A stretch of 64,000 nt of DNA from Saussurea involucrata (taxonomy: Eukaryota > Streptophyta > Magnoliopsida > Asterales > Asteraceae). Shown in pieces: positions 56,453-64,000 of the stretch. Positions within the stretch are counted from its first letter, which is position 1; every line of letters starts with the position of its first letter. Location of the stretch: positions 131,741,501 to 131,805,500 of the forward strand of contig CM066324.1 in assembly GCA_033807775.1 (NCBI GenBank). Reading direction: 5' to 3'. The notes below the pieces were generated by a model. That model had not been told where the DNA came from and did not search any database. It saw nothing but the letters and a program-made list of their open reading frames with translations. The position numbers were made by a program, and so were the translations under genes.

Positions 56453-57695
56453 ATGGTGAATACACCACCATTGTCCCCCATTTCTTCGAAGGATAGAGCC
56501 GTGACTGATTGGTCAATGGAAAAGCGACCAGAAATGAGTGGAACTTACGAAAGTCCACCAAGGTTACCTACAATGGGAGGAACAGATAGTCGGGTACGTC
56601 GAACAAATACCAGTACAGCTAACCCGGAAATGTCAGAAGCGACAATGGAGTCTCGTATGATGGAAAACAAGACGAGAATGATGAATACAACAATGGAACA
56701 ACAAACCGAAATGTTTATGAAAGCGTTTAACGATCGAAGTTCGGAGTTGCGTCGAACGGGAACTGATACTGGCGTAATAAATCTAATTCGTAATCCTGTT
56801 ATGGATACGGACAGGAGGGTGGAAAAAGTTTGCTCGTATAAGACGTTTCTAAGCTGTAAACCGCCCGAGTTTACCGGAGCAGATAATCCGGTGACATGTA
56901 TGAATTGGCTCAGAGAAATGGAACAAGCTTTCCGAGCTTGTGAATGTGATGAGAAATCAAAGGTTAGATTTGGGTCTCAAATGTTAAGAGGTAATGCGTT
57001 GACTTGGTGGAATGTAGTGACGGCTACAATCACTGCTCCAGTCTTGATCGCTATAACTTGGGGGTCATTTAAGAAAAAGATCTTAGAAGAATATTGCAAT
57101 GAAAATGAAATGGATAGGATCGAGGAAGAGTTTCGGACTCTTAAAAAGGGTACTTCGTCTGTTCGGAAGTACACGGAATTATTCATGGAAAAGCTGAACT
57201 TGGTGGGGCACGTGGCTCCAACTGAAAAGGAAAAGATCAAGGCCTATCTGAAAGGCTTACCAGCCGATATGATGTCTAGAGTCAGAAATTCTAAAGCCTT
57301 AACTTTGAGAGAGACGATTGAGGAAGCAAAGATTATGGAAGAGGTTTATGCAAAAGATAAAGCTGAGAAAACTCACATAGGAGAGAAAAGAAAAGGGGAA
57401 GGCCAGTCGGAACCTTCACATGGATCAAAGTCCTTTAAAGATACACTTATTTGGGACCTCGTCAGTAGCCGAATTGGTGCCAAAAATGTAAGAGTAAACA
57501 TTATGGTCCGTGTAGGGTGACTTGGCTAGAATGTTTCAAGTGTGGTAAGAATGATCACATCATGAGGAATTGTCCCATACAAGAACCGACATGTTTTGAG
57601 TGTAAACAACCTGGCCATTATCAAAAAGATTGCCCAAAGTTAAAGAAAAGTGGAAATCAAGAGAAGAAACCCAATGTCCCAAGACCAACAGGCTG
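56453..57695 (+). pseudogene. Gag of the nested chromovirus-like element, frameshifted before the zinc knuckles
   Basis: I chose the ATG at 56453 (MVNTPPLSPISSKDRAV); the frame extends 10 codons upstream without gag-like character. A Met/Arg/Thr-rich N terminus is followed by a retrotransposon gag domain (FLSCKPPEFTGADNPVTCMNW, WGSFKKKILEEYCNENEMDR, FMEKLNLVGHVAPTEKEKIK). The open frame ends at 57520. The expected zinc knuckles follow in another frame: a partial C..C..H..C around 57479-57525, then CFKCGKNDHIMRNC (from 57532) and CFECKQPGHYQKDC, with a stop at about 57693. A frameshift near 57440-57480 thus separates capsid and nucleocapsid. Gag packages the element RNA. Confidence 0.85.
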
Positions 57696-57879
57696 AAAAC
57701 ATTACATGATGGCGGATGGAGTTAAGGAATCATCGGGTGTACTTTCGGTATATAATTTTTGTTAATCTTATACATGCGTAGGTATTATGAAATAGTATGC
57801 TAGCTTGTCTTTTTGTACTATAATCTTTTGTTAAAAGTTAGCTATACCAGTTGCTGTTTTGAAAAATGCTTAAATGGTT

Positions 57880-58305
57880 AAAATAAGATCAAGTTATAGT
57901 TGGATAAAGATTTGATGATTTTATACTTGCTCCAAGAAGATCTGCAGATTTTCAAGTTGGGGAGTGGGTAATGGTGAAAGTTATAAGATTGAGAAAACGT
58001 GGAAAGTTGAGTCCTTGTTCTTTCTGGACCTTTAACTGTGATTAGGTATGTAAGACTAGAAATTGAAGGGATACATGACATATTTCATATGGGTATGATG
58101 TGATATCACATACTGAAGTGAACGAGGATGAGAAGAGTAGTTGTATGGAAGAACCGTAAGTGATTATAGAAAGATCAGTTAAGAAGTTACGACCTAAGAA
58201 TATGGTTATGTTGAGAGTACAATGGAAACATCACCGAGGAGCTAATGTGACATTAGAAGTTAAAGAGGATATGAAGATTAGATATCCTCATTGATTTAGC
58301 TAAGC
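57880..58305 (+). pseudogene. Remnant of integrase C terminus and chromodomain
   Basis: Short phrases survive between stops and shifts: GEWVMVK and RKRGKLSP (integrase tail, about 57960-58015), then KKLRPKNMVMLRVQWKHH and EVKEDMKIRYPH (chromodomain C-terminal half, about 58175-58293). This is the basis for calling the element a chromovirus. Protease, RT, RNase H and the integrase core are absent between 57700 and 57880. Confidence 0.7.
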
Positions 58306-58346
58306 GTCGATTTCGAGGACGAAATCATTTTCAAGTTGGAGAGTAT

Positions 58347-59514
58347 TGTAACATCTCGATTTTTCTATATAAAGGATTTCGTTTGGTTTATTAAAAAATT
58401 CGAGTATAATTATTTGATAAGTTATAATTTGGTTATTTGATAGATTAATTTTAGAGTTTATCCCCGAGTAAGTTACGTTTTTTTGGTTTTAATTATAATT
58501 ATAAGTTAAGGGTAAACTTTAATTTTAATTTATAAGTTGGAGGATGTAATTTGTCAAAGTTATGAAAGTCAAGGGAGCTGTTTGGTTAAGTGGTGAAAGA
58601 TGTGTCACACCACCACCATCTCTTGTAAGTATGTGGATAAGAGGTATTCACTTCATTTGGAAGTCTTGCATGTGTGTGTGTTTTACGGTGTAAAGAAGAG
58701 AGAAAAGAGAGAAAGCCGAGAAAAGAAGAAGAAGAATAAGATTATCAGATAATTTCAGCTGGAGTTTATGTGTAAACTGAAGAAATCAAAGGTATAATTA
58801 CTCTTAAGATACTTCCTTTATGTTTATAAAGTTTTCTTTAATGGTTTAGGTTTGGGTTTTGATAATTTTGGAAAGATATGGAATATCTGGGTTTATGAAT
58901 ATGTTCTACTGGTAGTATTATGCATATCTGCAAAATTATAGATGCATGCATAGCTTAAAAGTATCAATTTGGACTTAATTACGTTTACAGTGAGTTGAGA
59001 CAAGGATGAATGCAGTTAGCTGTGATAAGTTTGATAGCTGCGATAGTTATGAATGTCGCAACTTTGGGTTGCGACAAGTGTGGTTGTATCGCAACAGTTG
59101 GTTGCGATAAGATGCATGTCGCAACAGTTGGTTGCGATAAGAAGGGGATATCGCAATAGTGGGTTGCGACAAGTACTGTGTCGCAAGTAGTAGGTTGCGA
59201 CAAGTGTTATCGCAATTAGTGGGCTGCGATAAGTGTCGAGAATTTTGGTTATTTAGGATTCTTAAGTCTGTAAGGGTCCTGCACAGTAGATTGATAGTAG
59301 TACAATGTGTATTTGGGTATTTCAGATTCTGTGAAGTTTGGTGACGGAATTCCTTACAAAAAGTAAAGTAAGAGTGACGCTACTGCTATCAGGTGAGTTC
59401 ATTCTTACCATACCCTTTTATAATGTTTTAAATTTTGGTAAGGTGTATTTTTATAATGAAGTGTTTTGGATAGATTTTGGAAGGATGATTTTATGAAGTA
59501 AAATCGGTTATCTT
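58347..59514 (+). repeat. Truncated 3' LTR of the nested element
   Basis: Matches 53990 to about 55186, then stops abruptly inside aaaatcggttatctt and joins Tat protease sequence. The region before it reads ttcgaggacgaaatc and caagttggagag, the usual chromovirus polypurine context. Confidence 0.87.
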
Positions 59515-59857
59515 CAGCGAACGTCATCTTCTTTGACACCATCAAGGCCATGGGAATCGATCGTGACGTTCGACAACTTTGGTCGGTTTCAATGGGGAAG
59601 CGACGAGCACCTATGGAGATATCATCTTGCCAGTCTACGCCGGAGGAATCAACAAGCAGACCAAGTTCAGCGTCATCGACTGTGCGTCGGCCTATAACAT
59701 CATCTTAGGCCGACCATGGATCCATGAGATGAAGGCCGTTCCCTCGACGTATCATCAGACTCTGAAGTTCCCTACGCCGTGGGGAATCCAAGAAATCAAG
59801 AGTGAGCCGAAAGTCGCTCGTGATTGCTATAAAACCACCCTGAAGCCGCGAAAATAG
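59515..59857 (+). pseudogene. Tat protease remnant
   Basis: Encodes the end of the aspartic protease region: NVIFFDTIKAMGIDRDV, a one-base shift, then LVGFNGEATSTYG-like text, AYNIILGRPWIHEMKAVPST and FPTPWGIQEIKSEP, ending in a stop at 59857. The catalytic Asp part is missing. Confidence 0.78.
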
Positions 59858-59995
59858 ACCTTCTATTGTGGCAATTCACGACGACATTTAGTGTATCGTC
59901 TTAAAATCGCCACAAGGGGGCAAGATGGTAGCAATAATCAAGACGTCCCACGTAGTTGGGCACGACGCGTCAGAAAAGGTACGTCTTCTAAACCC
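59858..59995 (+). pseudogene. Scraps of Tat RNase H and integrase end
   Basis: About 59865-59930 reads VAIHDDI and VLKSPQGGKMV, parts of the second RNase H with an internal deletion (compare 39200-39305). About 59935-59960 reads NNQDVPRSW, the end of integrase (compare NQDIPRSW near 40870). Everything between is deleted. Confidence 0.72.
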
Positions 59996-60559
59996 TTTTC
60001 TATTTTTTCATACGATTTTTTAACAACGACGGTTACTGACTTAAGCATCGGAGGGTCGTTGGTTAGCCAACGACCAACCTCTGACATTGTTTATTCCGCA
60101 GAATCGCACAACATTAATCAAACGACTCTAGTTTCGCAAGGTCGCACGACATAAACGATCAGGTCTATGACTTGATCATCCCTCTACAGGGGCACACGAT
60201 TCGAATTAATCGCACGACTTAGTCGTACGATCGCGAGGTCTAGCAATCTCATTATCTAAGTTTCTTGACTTAGAAAAAAATTTCATACTCCGAATGTATG
60301 CTTTAGTCGCATGTGCTTATATTTATATACACGATTTAAAAGTCTATTGGCTTACGTTCCAGTTATTGTGTTACAATAGATGCCTAAGTCGCATGATTCC
60401 TTGTATATTTTTTATGAACTTGACAGTCGATGTGATCTTTTATAAAGCGCAAGTTCAAAAGAAGCCCAAGTTCCATTCATCGAATAAACTGTCATTTACA
60501 AAAAGCTCGACCACCAACGATCGAGCAACAAAGAAACAGAAATAAACGAAGATATCTTT
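59996..60559 (+). other. Spacer after integrase in the second Tat element
   Basis: Homologous to 40917-41604 of the first copy (tgacttaagcatcggagggt at about 60028; cctaagtcgcatgat at about 60382). No coding recognised. Confidence 0.7.
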
Positions 60560-62664
60560 CTAAGGTTGGGGAGGGACGTCGGTCGCATCTTTGCCCGACA
60601 CGTCGCCCTGGAAACCCTCCTCCTCCTCCTCGACCTCCTTCTCATCATCTGAGTCGAGCTCTCTCTCGGTCCCGACCTCCTTGAAGAACAGAGCCAACTC
60701 ATCCGACGTTGAGGCCACAGGATTCTTGCCTAGCAAGTGATTTCGCATGATAGGTGCTCGAGCAGTGAGTCGAGCGAAGGAAAAGATGGACTTATTCTCA
60801 TCCTTCGACTTCTCTAACTCCTTCTCTAAATCCACGGCTTTAGATTGAGAATCCTCAACTTCTTTCCCCTTCATAACCAGGGATTCCTTCATCCCCTCCA
60901 GTTTCTCCCTTTGATTGTGCATCACAGACAGGGACTCCTTTAGACGCGAGTTCATATCATCCCTTGCGTGGTCAAGAGACTCCAACTCGTTCAAGACATC
61001 GTCGAGTTTCACCGATGCCGCCTCTTCGCGTTCTAAAGTGGACCTTTCCCTTTCTAACGCCGCATCTTCTTTCTCGATGGCAGAAGCCACTAAGCCTTCT
61101 ACCTTTGTCGATTTAGCGTACAACGCCAAAGACGACTGAAACATCTGAAGACATATGAAAACATATTAGCAAAGAATACAACGTCGACAACAGATAAACA
61201 AAAGTCTTGAAAGATAGACTTACCATGAACGCTAGTCCAGCAACATGGGCCTCAGTATCCTCGAGAGAAACTCCGTCAAAACACTCTCTGAAAGAAGAGA
61301 GCTGATACTTTCCCAAGTGAGGGAACAGTTTCGTCCCGTCTAGGACATTATCATCCAAAAAATCCGACGGCAACGTAAAGTTTACCGTCGTTTCAAAGCC
61401 CGTATGCGCGCCCTTGCCCTTGTCGGCGGAGGAAGGGCCTGACGCGGCAAGAGGAGACATTGTCGCCGGTTGCGCCGTATCAACGGACCTCGTGTCAGAA
61501 ACCCTCTCGATAGATACGGTCGATACCTTCGCCCTCTCAGGTGGGACGACTTTCGACGAACCACCCGTCCTTGACGATGGTTCACTCAAAACGGACATCC
61601 TCGTCCTCTTGGGGAGACCCGACCCAGATGTCGGGACTTCTTTTCTCTTTAAGACCCCCGACCCAGCTGTCGAGGTATCCTTCCCCCTGTGTACACTCGC
61701 CTTGCGAGTTATCTCGACTTGAGCCATTTTCTCGATGGCTACAGGCGTCAACTTCGCCCAAGATTCTCCTGTATGGTAAAAAAAAGAATTAGATGATTGA
61801 GAACAAAGATAGATTAGGACGAGCAAAAGCAAAAAGATACTTACCAGTTATCTCTACTTCCTCCTCCTCTCTCTCCTCGGTCGCCTCAGAATCCTCTCTC
61901 TCATCTTCTTCTTTCTCCTCTCGACCCATCCTCACTTTGTCGCTCAAGAAAACGGTGTCATCATCCTCATCTACCAAATGACGCGTGACGTACGACCGGT
62001 CTTCAGTACTAAACTCCAGGAACTTTTCGACCTTAGCCCGGGAAGCATCGTCCGGCTCTACCTTGTCGAAATCAATATCTACACATAAAAAAGAAGATCA
62101 GTCGAAAAAACAACCGAGCAACAGAATAACATAAAAACATACAATCAAAGGCTCACTCGTCATATTCCAACCCTTCCTAATCCAGTCACTATCAGTGTCC
62201 AGCGTCGACACCCGCACGAATACATACCTCTTCTTCCACCCACGATCGTTGACCGCAGTATTTAAAAGCAAGGTACGATCACCCTTGTGCCTTGAAAACA
62301 AACTATAGCGATGGTACCGATCACTTTTGACCTTATACGCCGTCAGTAGGTCCCTCACATTCATCGGTGGATTCCAGTTGGAGGTAAGTCGTTCGATGAT
62401 CAGGATAACTCGCCAGAACTGGGGCATCAGTTGCCCCGGTGAAAGATCGAATTCACACATGAACTCTTTGACCAGAGGCGAATATGGCCAATGAAAGCCT
62501 ATCTTGAACGGGTATTCGTATATAACGACGTACCCCTCGGGGCACATTTCCGGTCGAACCTTGCCAACCTTGCTTACGGTGATCCCCATGGGAATCCTCG
62601 CTAGACTTCTAAAGTCGTCGAGATCTTCTTCGTTTTTAATGGTGCTTCTAGGCTCTGTCGACAT
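60560..62664 (-). CDS. Antisense gene of the second Tat element, four exons, intact
   Basis: Exons on the minus strand: 62664-62157 (508 nt), 62078-61845 (234), 61768-61224 (545), 61144-60560 (585). They total 1,872 nt, an uninterrupted 623-residue frame. Introns begin GTGAGC, GTAAGT, GTAAGT and end TGTGTAG, CATACAG, CTTCAG. I chose MSTEPRSTIKN as start because the other Tat copy starts the same way (MSTEPVSS); the frame continues 32 codons upstream. Exon 1 has the Transposase_28-like segment (YPFKIGFHWPYSPLVKEF, SPGQLMPQFWRVILIIERL); exon 2 is very acidic; exon 3 ends VNFTLPSDFLDDNVLDG; exon 4 is a long coiled coil (EREEAASVKLDDVLNELESL) with an acidic tail. Antisense ORFs at this place are known in Tat elements; function is unknown. 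Here it outlives the deletion of gag and pol. Confidence 0.82.
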
Positions 62665-62920
62665 TGCTAACCCCGTTAAGTTGATTTGCACTTCTGAAAG
62701 GCCCCAAATATCCCAGTTTTTCTTAGGCTTTCTAGCAATAGACTTGCGACGCATACGCAAACTGGAGGGTCGTATCTTATATGATCTCAGAAAATCCTAA
62801 TTAGGTCAAAGATTCTTGCAGATTTAGAAATAATCGAACGAAAATCGACAAGAAAACCCCTAAAGAAATCTTTGCTCAAAACCCTCTGAAGTCGTAAACA
62901 AGAAAAGATCCATCGTAATC

Positions 62921-62931
62921 TTTATTTATGC
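62921..62931 (-). promoter_or_regulatory. TATA-like box upstream of the intact antisense gene
   Basis: The minus strand reads GCATAAATAAA about 260 bp before the ATG. It is shared with GCATAAATAG at 43861-43870 in the first Tat copy and lies between the gene and the 3' LTR, so the gene may have its own promoter. Confidence 0.5.
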
Positions 62932-63200
62932 AGTTGATCATGTCAGGTCGAGTCCCTTGATGATCACCGCGTGCCCTCGTCCCTTCGTATGACCACATGG
63001 ATCGTCGACACCTGTCAAAGACAGCTGGTAAGCACCATCGTATGTCGGCATGACGTCACGACTTTATCCTCTCTTCGATTTCCCTCTCTAGTTTGAATTG
63101 AACCGATTCAGTTCCAAAACAACCAAGGTATTTTTCAACACAAAACCCTGAACACCCGACAAGCAAAATTTAAAATTCGAATTTGCCATCCTACTTTCAA

Positions 63201-63215
63201 ATTTTGGGGGCAAAC
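63201..63215 (+). promoter_or_regulatory. Polypurine tract of the second Tat element
   Basis: attttgggggcaaac, identical to the tract of the first copy and immediately before the LTR start tgtttgg. Confidence 0.8.
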
Positions 63216-64000
63216 TGTTTGGACAAAATTTCACAGGTCTCGACCACGACCAGAAAAGGTAAGACACATGTTATGAACTATATCTTGTATTAAGATAAGG
63301 CCTCGACAAAGACCCAAAAAACCTCTGTCGTCCCTCCTAAAAGGTAAGTCGAGAGTTCCTCACGACACTCGACCTCGACGTCGCCCGTTCCGCACGACCG
63401 TCGCACAAGACCGTACGACCTTGACTAACTCAATATACGACTGTTACATTTGTTCAATGATTAATGCAGGAGTCAAAGTCATTAATAGGCAACGGTCATA
63501 ACCGACGAAGAGCAATTATGAAGAGTTACAACTGGCGACCGTTATAGCTGTTATCAAAGCAATCAATGAGCTAATCAAATCCCCCGAAGGTTATAAAAGA
63601 TCAAGTTAAACTTCAGTTCCAGAGACCAAACATCGAACAATAGAAGATAAGCATCCCAGCTCAGAAGAACACTACAAGCAAAGAACTCTCCCTCGAAGAA
63701 TCGCTCCCGACGCACGACTTTCACTCTCGACCAAACAGTTTACACATTGTTTTCACACACGACGCACACTGTTTTTACATTTCAAACCCTTGTACTTTAC
63801 ATTTCGAAGTCTTTCCCTTCATTTGTATTGTAATCTCTGTACGATCGACACCCGGAACACCAAGGACATCGCCCCTGATTGGCGACCATAGTGCAGCGAC
63901 GACATCCACTGTCGTCCGCAGGTTTTTTCCTCGTTGAGGTTTTTCCTGCGTCATCAAATCCTCTGTCTCATTTACATTTTTGTCTTTGTCGTACGTCTTT
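63216..64000 (+). repeat. 3' LTR of the second Tat element, cut by the window end
   Basis: Starts tgtttggacaaaatttcac. The later part (63700-64000: gcgcacgac-type words, atcgcccctgattggcgacc, gttttttcctcgttgagg) aligns with the other Tat LTRs, but 63250-63400 differs strongly from the 5' LTR at 52959. TATA-like tataaaag at 63592-63599. Confidence 0.83.

Larger units (their letters stand above)
53990..59514 (+). mobile_element. Nested chromovirus-like LTR retrotransposon with deleted pol
   Basis: The 5' LTR is 53990-56100 (tgtaacatctcg ... gggtgttaca, 2.1 kb). The Met primer site TGGTATCAGAGCC is at 56104-56116. Then a gag gene, a gap where protease, RT, RNase H and integrase core should be, a remnant of integrase tail and chromodomain, and a 3' LTR starting at 58347. 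The 3' LTR stops at about 59514, matching the 5' LTR only up to about 55186, so its second half and any right target duplication are lost. The left flank is ctggc. Confidence 0.87.
52959..64000 (+). mobile_element. Second Tat-lineage element, gutted pol, intact antisense gene (right end outside window)
   Basis: 5' LTR at 52959-53800, primer site, gag start at 53904, then a nested retrotransposon (53990-59514), protease and pol scraps (59515-59990), a spacer, an antisense gene (62664-60560), polypurine tract, and a 3' LTR from 63216 to the window end. The 5' and 3' LTRs align only patchily (they differ strongly in the first 150 bases), unlike the near-identical pair of the first Tat copy. This element is either old or a hybrid formed by recombination between two Tat copies. 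Confidence 0.85.

Noticed and set aside
61414..61792. Plus-strand ORFs of 83-102 codons
   Set aside because: Shadows of antisense exon 3; not conserved in the other Tat copy.

Overview
This window looks like nuclear DNA of a flowering plant, probably a eudicot. It is AT-rich intergenic sequence packed with plant-type transposable elements: Tat-lineage Ty3/gypsy elements with an antisense gene, chromovirus-like LTRs with initiator-Met primer sites, a Cassandra element carrying 5S rRNA-like sequence, Mutator-like (MULE), PIF/Harbinger and hAT elements, an L1 LINE remnant and a Helitron-like end. I see no convincing single-copy host gene, no tRNA gene and no prokaryotic feature. All recognisable coding capacity belongs to transposons.

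Layout. 1-6752: minus-strand LTR retrotransposon without visible gag-pol; the window starts inside its 3' LTR. 6753-13931: four related Mutator elements in a row: a remnant; a complete 4.8 kb element (7038-11873) with an exact 9-bp target duplication and two convergent genes; an internally deleted derivative (11899-13083); and a 383-bp miniature (13549-13931, exact 9-bp duplication). 14346-16877: a MITE and a solo LTR. 17168-20463: a LINE 3' fragment split by a tandem Cassandra array, itself split by a solo LTR with eight palindromic GGTATACC motifs. 20464-25690: AT-rich DNA with a MITE and a Helitron-like 3' end at 24912. 25690-29815: an old LTR-like fragment split by a 3.1 kb solo LTR. 29816-33590: mostly unassigned, with one long hairpin at 32837-33032.

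33591-45060: two MITE-like inverted-repeat elements, the first split by a solo LTR and the second by an 8.3 kb Tat element (36709-44972; TSD acacc; near-identical LTRs; pol broken). 45503-48906: one MITE, then a second MITE holding a PIF/Harbinger element (46115-48107) and a hAT element (48151-48845), both with exact target duplications. 49492-50883: a 323-bp MULE-type MITE next to a 1.06 kb foldback element. 52959-64000: a second Tat element, its gag split by a chromovirus-like retrotransposon (53990-59514). Its pol is almost deleted, but its antisense gene still predicts an uninterrupted four-exon, 623-residue protein.

How the parts relate. In both Tat copies a separate gene lies on the minus strand between integrase and 3' LTR, with the same four-exon structure and a matching TATA-like motif upstream. 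In the large Mutator element a small coiled-coil ORF and the transposase gene each start just inside opposite terminal repeats and converge, the layout known from maize MuDR. These are the two best candidates for undescribed biology here. Exact target duplications at many elements give a clear nesting order.
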